Below, piece by piece: positions 8,989-17,128 of a DNA stretch of 35,915 nt. The notes under the pieces are model-generated. The model had not been told where the DNA came from, did no database searches, and saw only the letters and a program-made list of their open reading frames with translations. The DNA is from a virus. How positions within the stretch are numbered: position 1 is the first letter of the stretch; every line of letters begins with the position of its first letter. The translations under genes and the position numbers were made by a program. Location of the stretch: IMG/VR virus record IMGVR_UViG_3300046529_000635, positions 1 through 35,915 of that record; one strand, written 5' to 3'.

Positions 8989-11010
8989 TTAGATTTCACA
9001 GAACCCGCTCATGCAGGCGAGTTCTTTTGCTTGTTCGGTGTAGTCGGAGTCTTCACTAAACCCGGACCAGTCGATTGTTGTAGGTGTTTTTGCTACGAGT
9101 TCATCGAATTGGTCTTTGGAGCAGGTGATGTAGGGTGCTTGGCGGTAATTGCCGCCAGCATAGGGGAGGAACGCAATACCGCTTATCATGTTGAAGTTCT
9201 CGTAGACCCAAGCCCCGACTGAAATCCATTCTCGATCTTTGACGGAGATCGTGACGCTTGGCTTGTGTTCGCAGTAGTGGAGTTGATAGAGTTGCCAGAT
9301 TTTTAGGTGTTCGACTGCGGTGTAGTCTTCACGGCTGATTGCGCCAGCGGGGACGGTTATTGGGAAGTAGAGCACCCATGCGGATTCGGGGGAACTAACG
9401 TCGTCTTCGGCGTAGACTCCTTGGGTTATCATATATGCCGCGAGGCGATCGACTTTGTTTGCACGGTTTGTGCGGATATAGAAGTTCTTTGTGTGTGCGC
9501 CGTGTAGGCCGGATCGGCAATTGACAAGGTTGCTGTTGTTGCCTTCTGGTTTTACGGTTGTGATGGCGGCGCTGGGGTTTATACCGATGCGGTTGGCCCA
9601 ATCGCGATTGACTGCGACTGCGGTATCGCGCATCCGGGCGAGAACGTTTGGTAATTCGACTTTCACGCCATCGATGATAAAGTCGTCTGATGTGAAAGTT
9701 CCGTTTCGGATGTAATCGAGGCCGGCCATGAAACGGTTGTCGAAGATGCCGTTCAGGCTGACGCCGAGTAGTCGTTCTTCTTCACAGTTTGCTTTCCATT
9801 CGGGTCGGAGATAGCGGAAGTTGGTTAGGGTTGATTGGAGGGTGCCGAGTATTGTTGATAGGCGTATTTTGCGCAGGAGACTTCCGAGGCCGTCGTTGGC
9901 TCGAATTATGTTTGTTGTAAGATTGCAGAATTGTCGGGGGCGGAGTATTATTTCGCCGCAGGGATTTAGTCCGTAGTCGTCGCCCCACATATCTACGTTG
10001 ATTCGACGAGTTCGACGGGCTTGGTCTATGAGGGCGCGGCGGTTTATTTGGCCGCGTTCGCCGGCCTGGGATCGAACTAATGCTATCCATTCATCCATGA
10101 ATTGCATTGAGTCGGGGTGGTCTGTCCAGACTGCGGAGTTGTTAGCGAGGCGGAAGTGGGGTTTGCGAAGATGCCATTCGCCTGACTTTGCATCGCGCAT
10201 CCGTTCGTCGGAAGGATTGGATAGGGATATCATTGCACCACGGCGAACGCCTCCTGAATTGGCTACGTCGGATGCTTTTGTCATAAGGTCGTGTTGTTGT
10301 AGGGATGTTAGGCGGCGTTGACCGTTTTCTATTGCTTCGCGGAAGATTGTGACTGCATGATTGAATAGATCTATTAGGGGTTCTGGGCCGGACGCGCGCC
10401 CGCCGAAGGTAACTAGCCGCGAGCCTTTCAATCGAACTCGGGATGTATCCCAACGTGGTAGTTCGCCCCGATATAGATGGGTTAGCAAGTCGAAATAACT
10501 TTCGGCCCACCCAATCTTATCGTCATCGACAACAATGGTTCGCCAATTGATCTCGGTTAGGGAATCGGGTAGTAGGGGCATCCGGTTTGTGTATTGGCGT
10601 TCAGCAGAAAACCCAACTCCACAGGAACACATTGTGAGATAGAATGCTTCGCTGTGGGTTGTTAGGCGATCGATTGGAGCGTAGGCGCAGTTATAGGCGG
10701 CGGCGTGATCGCGTTCCAGTGCGGGGCCGGCGGTCATCATTGCTCGCATAGATGGCATTACTGCAAGCTCGACGCAGATTGCTTCGAATATTTCAATTTG
10801 GTCGGCTTCGGGAATTAGATAACCAAAGTTATGGAAGATATGGTTTGACATGAAATCCCAGTAGCGGAAAACAGTTTCGGGCCAGAACTCTCGGCGTTTG
10901 AGGTCATCGCGCCAACGGGAATATTTGGTAAGGCCGGTCTGTTCTTGGTATAGTGTTGGAAGGCGGATATGGCGATAGTTGTCGAGATTGACAAGGCAGG
11001 CATTGGTCAT
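8989..11010 (-). CDS. nrdJ: Class II (adenosylcobalamin-dependent) ribonucleotide reductase
   Basis: The 673-residue protein reduces ribonucleoside (tri)phosphates to deoxy forms. Active-site N349, C351 (thiyl radical) and E353 are in LNPCGEI. The reducing pair is C108 (YNCAY) and C362 (QFCNL). The C-terminal shuttle pair C666/C671 (CMSGFC, spacing five) matches the monomeric Lactobacillus-type RTPR. DVANSGGVRRGAM (248-260) and VKPEGN are further family motifs. There is no N-terminal ATP-cone, and no R2 subunit or NrdG activase gene lies nearby, which fits class II. The ATG has GGAG 9 nt upstream. It needs host cobalamin and works with ThyX, dNMP kinase and dCTP deaminase to supply dNTPs. Confidence 0.93.
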   Translation of the reverse strand: MTNACLVNLDNYRHIRLPTLYQEQTGLTKYSRWRDDLKRREFWPETVFRYWDFMSNHIFHNFGYLIPEADQIEIFEAICVELAVMPSMRAMMTAGPALERDHAAAYNCAYAPIDRLTTHSEAFYLTMCSCGVGFSAERQYTNRMPLLPDSLTEINWRTIVVDDDKIGWAESYFDLLTHLYRGELPRWDTSRVRLKGSRLVTFGGRASGPEPLIDLFNHAVTIFREAIENGQRRLTSLQQHDLMTKASDVANSGGVRRGAMISLSNPSDERMRDAKSGEWHLRKPHFRLANNSAVWTDHPDSMQFMDEWIALVRSQAGERGQINRRALIDQARRTRRINVDMWGDDYGLNPCGEIILRPRQFCNLTTNIIRANDGLGSLLRKIRLSTILGTLQSTLTNFRYLRPEWKANCEEERLLGVSLNGIFDNRFMAGLDYIRNGTFTSDDFIIDGVKVELPNVLARMRDTAVAVNRDWANRIGINPSAAITTVKPEGNNSNLVNCRSGLHGAHTKNFYIRTNRANKVDRLAAYMITQGVYAEDDVSSPESAWVLYFPITVPAGAISREDYTAVEHLKIWQLYQLHYCEHKPSVTISVKDREWISVGAWVYENFNMISGIAFLPYAGGNYRQAPYITCSKDQFDELVAKTPTTIDWSGFSEDSDYTEQAKELACMSGFCEI

Positions 11011-11064
11011 TGTAGGTAACTCCGGGTTTGGTTTTTGGTTATGGTTGTAGGAAGGTGGCCGGGA

Positions 11065-12087
11065 TTATTGTTGATATTCCTTTGGAAGAGGGGCGAGGGC
11101 TTCGCCTGGGAGCATTTTGCGATATTGACACCAACCGGGGCCAAGGTTTCCGGATTGTTGTGGATTTTTCCATTGGTAATAGGCATAGCGTGAATTGCTT
11201 GGACTTGGGTTTATGGGAGCGTCGTATGGGCTAGAAGGATTGCGTATATATTCGTCGGGGGTTGCTTGGTGTTCTGCGGGGCTGGCGTGGATGATTGGGC
11301 CGCCAACAAGCCGTTGGTAAAGGTCTAGGTCTTCTTCGATTGTGGAGCGACGGTTGGTTGTGAAAGATTCGTAAGAAAGGCGGGCGCAGCGGGCGACGGA
11401 AATTTTTATTAAATTTCGTTGTACTTCCAACGGATATTGTGGATTTAATAGAATAGTGTTTTCGTAATCTTGATCTTCGATGAATGGTAGGTGCCATTCG
11501 CCTGGTTTGAGGGTTGTTGGTTTGTGTTCGTTCCATTCCTTCCAGAGGGCTTCGGCTAGCGCGCGAAGTGTTTTATCGGCTCCTATGTCGAGGCGGAGGC
11601 CAAAGAAGTTCATCCAGCCGGGTTCGGTTCCTGTCCATAGGCAATGGGTGTGGTTGTAGATGCTTAGAATTCTATTGGATGTTGATTTATGATGGCCTGC
11701 ATTTGCAAAACATTGTGCCCAATCCGCGTTTATGTTTGCTAATAACTCCCAAGCTTTATCGGGGGTTCTTAAACCTCCATCTGGACATCGCATTTTGATG
11801 TTTGATAAATCTTCATCGGATGATTGCATTCCGCGCTGTTCGCCGCCCCAGAAAACTGGTTTTGCAGGTGTGGTTCTTACATCGGCGAGTGTTTTTGTGA
11901 ACGGAATGGCGCGGGTTGATGAAACTGAATAAGAGAAATCGAAATCGCCGCGAAGGGCGTCCTCGCAATAGATTGTTCGATGGCGAAGAGTTTCTTGGTG
12001 GGTCATTGTTGGGGATATTGTTTTAACAGTCCAAAGGCGTGGGGCGTTGGCGGCGATGCTGTCGGCGATGGTTTCGAGGGCTATCAT
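11065..12087 (-). CDS. thyX: Flavin-dependent thymidylate synthase ThyX (enlarged variant)
   Basis: This 340-residue protein converts dUMP to dTMP using methylene-THF, FAD and NADPH. The RHR signature is at 35-37 and the following FSYSVSSTRAIP (51-62) corresponds to the FSxNxxSSRAIP element. Other ThyX features are the central NRILSIYNHTHCLWTGTEPGW...FFGLR block, the second half ISVARCARLSYESF, IIHASPAEHQATP and the C-terminal LGPGWCQYRKML. About 11 extra residues separate RHR from the FS element. The ATG at 12087 has GGGAG 9 nt upstream and lies 5 nt after the kinase stop. The open frame extends upstream to 12405 but that part is Arg/Asn-rich shadow of the kinase gene. Confidence 0.9.
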   Translation of the reverse strand: MIALETIADSIAANAPRLWTVKTISPTMTHQETLRHRTIYCEDALRGDFDFSYSVSSTRAIPFTKTLADVRTTPAKPVFWGGEQRGMQSSDEDLSNIKMRCPDGGLRTPDKAWELLANINADWAQCFANAGHHKSTSNRILSIYNHTHCLWTGTEPGWMNFFGLRLDIGADKTLRALAEALWKEWNEHKPTTLKPGEWHLPFIEDQDYENTILLNPQYPLEVQRNLIKISVARCARLSYESFTTNRRSTIEEDLDLYQRLVGGPIIHASPAEHQATPDEYIRNPSSPYDAPINPSPSNSRYAYYQWKNPQQSGNLGPGWCQYRKMLPGEALAPLPKEYQQ

Positions 12088-12092
12088 TGGGC

Positions 12093-12656
12093 TTAGCTCC
12101 CGGTATAATCGATGATTGTTTTGAGTTGGTCGAGCATCTTTTCGGGGGTCGAGTTGTTTAGGATGGTTAGATCGGGAACGATGACGGACATTTCGATTTC
12201 GGAAATATGGGTTGAGGCGATTTGGTTGGGATTGTTTGGCCGCTCGATGCGGATTATTATGCCGCCCATTTCGCGGATTGTATTGATTTCGTGATGAAAG
12301 CGGGTGTCGTCTATTACGATTTTGATATCGGGATAGTTTGGATGATTCATAATATTTCGTTTCCAAACATCGACCCAGAGATTTTTGTCGATTAAATCTC
12401 TCCATTCTGTGCCGAGGGTTTGCATTACATAGCGTGGAGTGCGGTTGTTTAGAAATAAGGTTGGTGTTTCTTTTAAATCTCCTTCGAGCATTCTGTGCGC
12501 GGTGGTAGTATCAATGCCTTGATATCTAAGGAGATATGATAACATTGATTTTAACGGAGTTGCAAACTTCGTTTGTGTCCAGCCGCAATTGAATAGTAGG
12601 TTGGAGAGGGTTGTTTTACCGCTGCCGGCGACGCCGGTGATGGCGAGGAGTTTCAT
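12093..12656 (-). CDS. Deoxynucleoside monophosphate kinase
   Basis: The 187-residue protein opens with a P-loop, GVAGSGKTT (8-16). The segment YVMQTLGTEWRDLIDKNLWVD is characteristic of phage dNMP kinases, which share the pattern QxxGTEWxR. The IVIDDTRFHHEINTIREMGG element matches the Walker B and LID-side region of this family. It would phosphorylate dNMPs recovered from host DNA or made by ThyX to dNDPs. The stop lies 5 nt before thyX and the start overlaps the preceding gene's TGA, indicating one transcript. Confidence 0.87.
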   Translation of the reverse strand: MKLLAITGVAGSGKTTLSNLLFNCGWTQTKFATPLKSMLSYLLRYQGIDTTTAHRMLEGDLKETPTLFLNNRTPRYVMQTLGTEWRDLIDKNLWVDVWKRNIMNHPNYPDIKIVIDDTRFHHEINTIREMGGIIIRIERPNNPNQIASTHISEIEMSVIVPDLTILNNSTPEKMLDQLKTIIDYTGS

Positions 12657-12868
12657 GCTACCACCTTTACCTTTTTCATGTCTTTCATTGCGAAGTCGCG
12701 AGTTTCTTTTTTATTTATATCGAGAGCTTTCATGAACCATTGAAGGTCGGGGTGATATTGGTTTCCGCCATAGTAGATTTCGTAAACTAAAACTATTCGG
12801 TGGCTTTCGACACCTTTATAGTTTACGTAATCGAATTCTAGGACTCGTTTGTCTTTGATGCTTATCAT
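12653..12868 (-). CDS. Small WYL-like protein
   Basis: The 71-residue product starts at an ATG 8 nt after AGGA, in an ATGA overlap with the preceding gene. The pattern LEFDYVNYKGVESHRIVLVYEIYYG, then WFMKALDINKKETRDFAMKDM, matches short WYL-domain-like phage proteins (beta strands, then a W(Y/F)L-type centre and an R(D)FxMxxM end). WYL domains bind nucleic acid or ligands in regulators; in phages the function of the stand-alone form is unknown. A longer frame to 12964 overlaps the upstream gene and lacks start signals. Confidence 0.7.
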   Translation of the reverse strand: MISIKDKRVLEFDYVNYKGVESHRIVLVYEIYYGGNQYHPDLQWFMKALDINKKETRDFAMKDMKKVKVVA

Positions 12869-13290
12869 CGCAGGGTTCCTTTTGAGGTTTCTTTCCAAGT
12901 GCCATAATATTCGTTGGATAGAGTTATTGGAAATCTGGGTGTGTGTAGTTTTGTTATATCCCATTTGTTTGGTGATATTGGTGGGGAGATTGTGATGTGA
13001 GATTTGAAATATTCATGGTCAGCTGTAGCGCCGAGATTTCTTAATTCAATATGTCGTTCAAAGAGACGTTGGTTTTCAAGTCTAAGTACTAAACTTTCTT
13101 CTAAAACTTCAAGCCAATATGGCGGTTCGATTATTAATGGAAAACATTTGGCGGTTCTGTATGGGAACCATTTACGGGAATAGATTATTGTGGCATGTGG
13201 GCGAGGCATTTCATAGGCAAAGTGTTTCCATAATAAAAATCTGGATTCGAAACTGACTTCGGCCCCTACGTAATAGATTGTATCGTTCAT
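12865..13290 (-). CDS. 2H phosphoesterase resembling anti-CBASS protein Acb1
   Basis: The 141-residue protein has the two HxT motifs of the 2H phosphoesterase superfamily, PHATIIYS (H32, T34) and SHITISPP (H98, T100). The text between them (LVLRLENQRLFERHIELRNLGATADHEYFK) has the layout I recall for Acb1 of T4-like phages: a strand, a helix with a conserved Arg/His, then 'GA' before the second HxT. Acb1 cleaves cyclic di- and trinucleotides and blocks CBASS immunity. A 2'-5' RNA ligase or tRNA-repair role is the alternative. It lies in ATGA overlaps with both neighbours. The superfamily is secure; the Acb1 role is inference. Confidence 0.75.
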   Translation of the reverse strand: MNDTIYYVGAEVSFESRFLLWKHFAYEMPRPHATIIYSRKWFPYRTAKCFPLIIEPPYWLEVLEESLVLRLENQRLFERHIELRNLGATADHEYFKSHITISPPISPNKWDITKLHTPRFPITLSNEYYGTWKETSKGTLR

Positions 13291-14483
13291 CGGGAATTCC
13301 TTTCCACAAAGTCGGGAGTGTTGGGTTTGTAGCCTTCTTTTGATCCGAAGCCGGCCCCGAGTAGGAAGCCGCGCTGTTCGGCGGTTTTTAGTAGATGGGG
13401 AATTCGCTCAACCGGGGCACGTTTGGAGAAGAAGCTATATATTTCGCCGGGAAGAATGATACGCTCGTTTTCGTTTTTCCAAAGTATCCAAACGAAGTGG
13501 TGCATGTCAATTAAGAGTTGGTTGTCGGATTTTTGGCCCATTGCGCGGAAAACATCGGGCATGGTTTTTTCGGCTTCTAGTAGCCAGCCGAGGCCGCGTT
13601 TCCAGTCGGAAAGCATTACTTGGTTGCCGTGACCGGCGGAGACTGCGGAAATCATCGCGAGCTTTAGAGGAAATACGTCGCGGCGGCCAACGTAATTGGC
13701 GAGACGCTGGTAGTTGGGAACTGGGGCCATTTCGTTGACATTGAACCATTGATCCCAGGCATCCATTGCGTCTTGATCCCAAATGAACGGGCCGTGCAAA
13801 TCTTTGAACCAAACGGCTAGATCTTTTTCTAGTTCGGTGGTGTCGAGATTGTCTTTCTTCTTGAAGATGTTTCGGTATTTTTTAACCGGGGCACCGTAGA
13901 TGAATAAGATGCGGGAACAGAAGCCTTGGCCCCAAGCGTTTTCGGGCATGATGTCGTTTAGGGCATCGGGGGTTGTTCCAGCGAGGATGTTTAGTGTTGG
14001 ACGTTCGATGTCTACGTCATCGGATGTTTGCCGTGGGGCGGTGTATTTTTGCGGAGAGTCGTAAATGTGAGTTAAGTCGGCAACGAAATCTTTTTCGTAT
14101 TTGGAAATTAGGACGGAGAGTTCTGGAACTAGGGCAGTCATTGCACAATACGGGTCGAAGCCGTTCATGTTGGAGCGGAGAGCGTTTTGGAGGGCGTTTA
14201 GGAAGGTTCGCTTTGTGGGATTGTCGGGGGCAAGAAATAAACCATTTACGGAACCGAGAAGTTGGCGTGCGATTGTAATGACTTGGCCTTTTCCGGTTGC
14301 GGGTGGGCCGGTTAAAATGATGTAGAGGTTGGGGCGGAGCGGATCGAATGCATCGGTATCGGTATAGACTTTACGTTCGAGAACGGATGCAATGGTTCCT
14401 ATGGCGGCCCATAGACGAAAGCTTTCCGGCGACCAGAGATCGGAAGTTAGGTCTAGGAACTTTTCAATCCAATCGGAAGACAC
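13287..14483 (-). CDS. DUF3987-type helicase-like ATPase
   Basis: The 398-residue P-loop ATPase has Walker A GPPATGKG (59-66) and an acidic strand in the ALVPELSVLISKYE region followed by DLTHIYDSPQKYTAPR. The order of motifs and the N-terminal helices (WIEKFLDLTSDLWSPESFRLWAAIGTIASVLERKVY) match the DUF3987/primase-associated helicase group. Such proteins commonly accompany PrimPol primases, and I expect it to act as the replicative helicase. The start is GTG at 14483 with AGGA 12 nt away. The stop overlaps the next ATG. No separate DnaB gene is seen in the window. Confidence 0.8.
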   Translation of the reverse strand: MSSDWIEKFLDLTSDLWSPESFRLWAAIGTIASVLERKVYTDTDAFDPLRPNLYIILTGPPATGKGQVITIARQLLGSVNGLFLAPDNPTKRTFLNALQNALRSNMNGFDPYCAMTALVPELSVLISKYEKDFVADLTHIYDSPQKYTAPRQTSDDVDIERPTLNILAGTTPDALNDIMPENAWGQGFCSRILFIYGAPVKKYRNIFKKKDNLDTTELEKDLAVWFKDLHGPFIWDQDAMDAWDQWFNVNEMAPVPNYQRLANYVGRRDVFPLKLAMISAVSAGHGNQVMLSDWKRGLGWLLEAEKTMPDVFRAMGQKSDNQLLIDMHHFVWILWKNENERIILPGEIYSFFSKRAPVERIPHLLKTAEQRGFLLGAGFGSKEGYKPNTPDFVERNSR

Positions 14484-14497
14484 AAGCTGAAACTTTC

Positions 14498-14689
14498 CTA
14501 CAAAATAGAGAGTTCTTTTTTGGCGGTTATTTTTAGTGTTTTGGGTATTTTTTGGTAGACGGTTCCATCTGGTGTTTTGAGTTCGCGGTATTCGTATTCG
14601 ATGTCTACTTCATCGATTTCAAATGAAGTAGACGTGATGACATTTTCGGTAGATTGAATAGTTAGTAGGATGTTGCCGGTTAACTTCAT
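14498..14689 (-). CDS. Small hypothetical beta protein
   Basis: A 63-residue product starts at the ATG at 14689 (AAGG 7 nt upstream, ATGA overlap with the gene before). It is rich in Ile, Thr and Glu with strand-like alternation (MKLTGNILLTIQSTENVIT, then VDIEYEYRELKTPDG). No motif or family is recognised. It lies in the operon between two better defined genes. Confidence 0.6.
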   Translation of the reverse strand: MKLTGNILLTIQSTENVITSTSFEIDEVDIEYEYRELKTPDGTVYQKIPKTLKITAKKELSIL

Positions 14690-15087
14690 TTGGGTTCCTT
14701 GAGTTCCTTGTGTTTGCATACTATGTGGCCGCAGGTTCTACAGGTTGGAATGTCTTCTATAGCGGTAAAAATGGGATAGTCAAATTTATATCCGTGTATT
14801 TTTGCAGCGCGCGATTCAAATAACCATAATGATATTCGGAGGTTGTGAATTATAGAGCGGGTTTCGTTGCATGGGATTTGAGAATTTAAATACTTACACC
14901 GGGCAATTAAAGCGCGGATTACTTCTTGACAATTGGTTCCGTCGTATGGAGAATCTTGGTTTCCAGGATAGCCTGGTCCAATTCGGTGCATGAAATGTAG
15001 TGATTGTTCTGACGATACAGTTTCGTTTGGGTTGTCTCCGGAATAGTCGTTGAGGAAATAGTAGTGGCCGGGATCCATGGTTTTCAT
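14686..15087 (-). CDS. Phage helical-hairpin protein with C-terminal zinc knuckle
   Basis: The 133-residue protein has a conserved phage core, DGTNCQEVIRALIARCKYLNSQIPC..T..IIHNLRISLWLFESRAA (49-95), which predicts two long antiparallel helices. C116, C119, C124 and H126 (CRTCGHIVCKH) may bind zinc. Proteins with this hairpin are widespread and usually unnamed; I suspect a relationship to the Acb2/Tad1 hairpin group of cyclic-nucleotide sponges, but cannot confirm it. ATGA overlaps on both sides show it belongs to the operon. SD AGGA lies 9 nt before the ATG. Confidence 0.65.
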   Translation of the reverse strand: MKTMDPGHYYFLNDYSGDNPNETVSSEQSLHFMHRIGPGYPGNQDSPYDGTNCQEVIRALIARCKYLNSQIPCNETRSIIHNLRISLWLFESRAAKIHGYKFDYPIFTAIEDIPTCRTCGHIVCKHKELKEPK

Positions 15088-15299
15088 GCTAGAGTTTCCT
15101 GCTTTATACGAGCAATTGCTACTTCTCTACGCCATATTTCTGCGGAGCCGCAAATGTCTAAATGGCCGCCGCCAACGAATAGCAATCTTGTTGGACCGTT
15201 GGCTTCTAGTTCAATTATTGCAGCGATGTTGCAAATCTCGATGAATGCTCGATTTCGATCTTCGAGAGTTATTGTTTCTATTTGACCATAGATGCTCAT
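15084..15299 (-). CDS. Small hypothetical protein
   Basis: A 71-residue protein starts at ATG 15299 in an ATGA overlap with the polymerase stop. It contains a likely helix (RNRAFIEICNIAAIIELEANG), a hydrophobic strand (TRLLFVGGGHLDI) and a second helix. It is co-transcribed with the DNA polymerase, so a role in replication is possible. No family is recognised. A longer frame to 15335 has no start signal and overlaps the polymerase. Confidence 0.6.
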   Translation of the reverse strand: MSIYGQIETITLEDRNRAFIEICNIAAIIELEANGPTRLLFVGGGHLDICGSAEIWRREVAIARIKQETLA

Positions 15300-16801
15300 T
15301 GTAGTCTGATCCCATCTAGGCCAGCGGGGTTCCAATCTTCTTTGGTTCCGTCAGCGAGGAGTCGGTATCGATGCGCCCAGTTTTGGCCGCCGACTATTTC
15401 ACCAGGAATTGTCATGGTGCGTCCAGAGCGAGAGTGTTGTGTTACTTGGATATTGTTGAGAGCCTTTTCTAACATGTTAAATTCTTCGCGTTCGGAGCAG
15501 AATGGATATTGAAAATAGATGGCATCGTGGAGTTGACTTAGGATTTGGACTTCTGTTCCTTGGTACTTCCAGAGGCGGTATAGACCAAGATTAACTGCGT
15601 CGGCGGTTGCGGATTGGAACATATAGGCGATGGCGGATTTCCATGTTTCGCGGTCGGTAGGGCGGTCAAAGAAGTCACGCCTGCGGCCATAGCTGTTGGT
15701 TAGGTTTCTTTCGGTTTGAAGAACTGCAATGATATATTGATGCATTTCGCGGATTGGGAATGCGGCGAAGTAACGGTCTTGGAACTCTTGAACAAGATGG
15801 AGTGGAATTCGAGTTTGCCGGGAGATTTCGTTTGGTTCGCCCAGGTAGTTGGTTGCGTGTCCGAGTCGTTTGCTGGCATCGCGATATGTGAAGAAACGGT
15901 AGAAACGCCGCTCGGCAATTGCACGATCCTTTTTAAGATCCCCAGTCCACGCCCATTCGGGATAAAGTAGGCGTGTAACGTAAGTATGGAGATCGCCTGA
16001 CTCGCAGGCGTTGAGATAAGTCCAGTCTCCCAGGACGGTTCCCAGGAACCAACCAACATCGCGGGCTTCTGATTGCGCTTTATCAATACCATAGAGTTTG
16101 TATCCAGGATCGGGGATGAAGACGCGACGGAGAATTTCAGAAATGTTTTGGAAATTGTTTCCGGTTTGTCGCCAAGCTTGATCGGTTTCATTGTAGATCA
16201 TGAAGGGAGATTTGGAACTAGAAAAGCGACCGGTCTTGGTTCCGGCAATGTTGTAGGAACAACGCCAACGCCAATCGGAATCAATTTCGGTTTCGAGAAC
16301 TTGGAGTGATTTGCCTAGGTCGCGGTGGGTTAGAATTCCATTGACTATCGGGGCGGCGAAAGGGTCGGAAAGTTCGAGCTTTTCTAGCGTAGCTCGGTCC
16401 ATTGGAAGTTTGGTTTCGCCCATTGTGGTTTTTTTGATTTGGGGCAACTTCATTATGTCGTAGAATAGATGTTGGAGTTGCTTACCGGAATTGGGAAGCT
16501 TTTCGGTAAAGTTGCAGCCGATGGCGGAGATTATATTGGAAAGATTGGTCCAGGTGTTGGAGCGTTTGTTGCCAAGTTCGATGATAGCCCGCTCGCGTTC
16601 TTCCATATCAACGAGGAAGCCGCGCAAGGTCATTTCCATTGTAACGCCCATTAGGGCGCGCTCGAAGCGGTATATTAAGTCGTCGTTCTGACGTAACTCA
16701 ACGCGGGCGTCGTTGATTTGGTATGTGGCCGCGCAATCAAATCCATTATAAATTGGATCGGTCGCGTCGGCTATTTCTACTTTGTGGCCAGCGATTATCA
16801 T
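15296..16801 (-). CDS. Family A DNA polymerase, polymerase domain with only the last exonuclease motif
   Basis: The 501-residue protein has motif A YGIDKAQSEARDVG (D240), motif B RDASKRLGHATNYLG (R307, K311, Y319) and motif C QLHDAIYF (H425, D426), plus the template-contacting region GTKTGRFSSSKSP. Motif C has Ala where HDE is usual. The N-terminus keeps the exonuclease ExoIII signature Y18-NGF-D22 (compare YxxxD in Klenow), yet ExoI and ExoII are absent from this protein and are found in the gene at 19284-20495. It should therefore pair with that protein for proofreading. ATG 16801 is 1 nt after the previous stop, AGG 11 nt upstream. Confidence 0.9.
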   Translation of the reverse strand: MIIAGHKVEIADATDPIYNGFDCAATYQINDARVELRQNDDLIYRFERALMGVTMEMTLRGFLVDMEERERAIIELGNKRSNTWTNLSNIISAIGCNFTEKLPNSGKQLQHLFYDIMKLPQIKKTTMGETKLPMDRATLEKLELSDPFAAPIVNGILTHRDLGKSLQVLETEIDSDWRWRCSYNIAGTKTGRFSSSKSPFMIYNETDQAWRQTGNNFQNISEILRRVFIPDPGYKLYGIDKAQSEARDVGWFLGTVLGDWTYLNACESGDLHTYVTRLLYPEWAWTGDLKKDRAIAERRFYRFFTYRDASKRLGHATNYLGEPNEISRQTRIPLHLVQEFQDRYFAAFPIREMHQYIIAVLQTERNLTNSYGRRRDFFDRPTDRETWKSAIAYMFQSATADAVNLGLYRLWKYQGTEVQILSQLHDAIYFQYPFCSEREEFNMLEKALNNIQVTQHSRSGRTMTIPGEIVGGQNWAHRYRLLADGTKEDWNPAGLDGIRLQ

Positions 16802-16802
16802 G

Positions 16803-17123
16803 TTATTTTATACCTACAACATAGACCACGACTCCGATGTAACCAGATCGATAGACCGATCCCATTTGTGCGATCTCCCCACCAACAATTGAAATGTTTT
16901 CTTTTTTAGCCGCTTGAGATAACCCAATTGAGAAATCGTCAATCCAAGGCCCCATTGAATGAACGCTTAAATCATCTACCGCAGAAATAGGATTGATACC
17001 TTTAATTCGCATTTTGTAGCAGGCTTTTCGAACTGCTGAAGAACTCATCTTTCGAATTTGTCTACGGTTCAATCGATCAACTCGTTTTCTATGGGACGCG
17101 CCAATGGTGATTTCTATAATCAT
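16803..17123 (-). CDS. PurM-like fragment (AIR synthetase N-domain-like)
   Basis: The 106-residue protein ends in GLSQAAKKENISIVGGEIAQMGSVYRSGYIGVVVYVVG, which matches the part of phosphoribosylformylglycinamidine cyclo-ligase (PurM) with the GGETA(E/Q)M motif. Upstream, RIKGINPISAVDDLSVHSMGPW corresponds to the DLLVxGAxPL-D loop. Only this half-domain is present; a complete PurM has about 340 residues and needs both domains. It starts at ATG 17123, 5 nt after the dCTP deaminase stop. It may be an inactive remnant, or a domesticated ATP-binding or dimerising domain. Weak SD (GAG). Confidence 0.6.
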   Translation of the reverse strand: MIIEITIGASHRKRVDRLNRRQIRKMSSSAVRKACYKMRIKGINPISAVDDLSVHSMGPWIDDFSIGLSQAAKKENISIVGGEIAQMGSVYRSGYIGVVVYVVGIK

Positions 17124-17128
17124 AGCAA

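Noticed and set aside
11231-11536. 101-codon frame opposite/alternate in thyX
   Set aside because: Arg/Pro-rich alternate frame of a conserved enzyme.
12088-12405. Extension of the thyX frame into the kinase gene
   Set aside because: The sequence is Arg/Asn/Pro-rich shadow coding; ThyX homology begins after the ATG at 12087.
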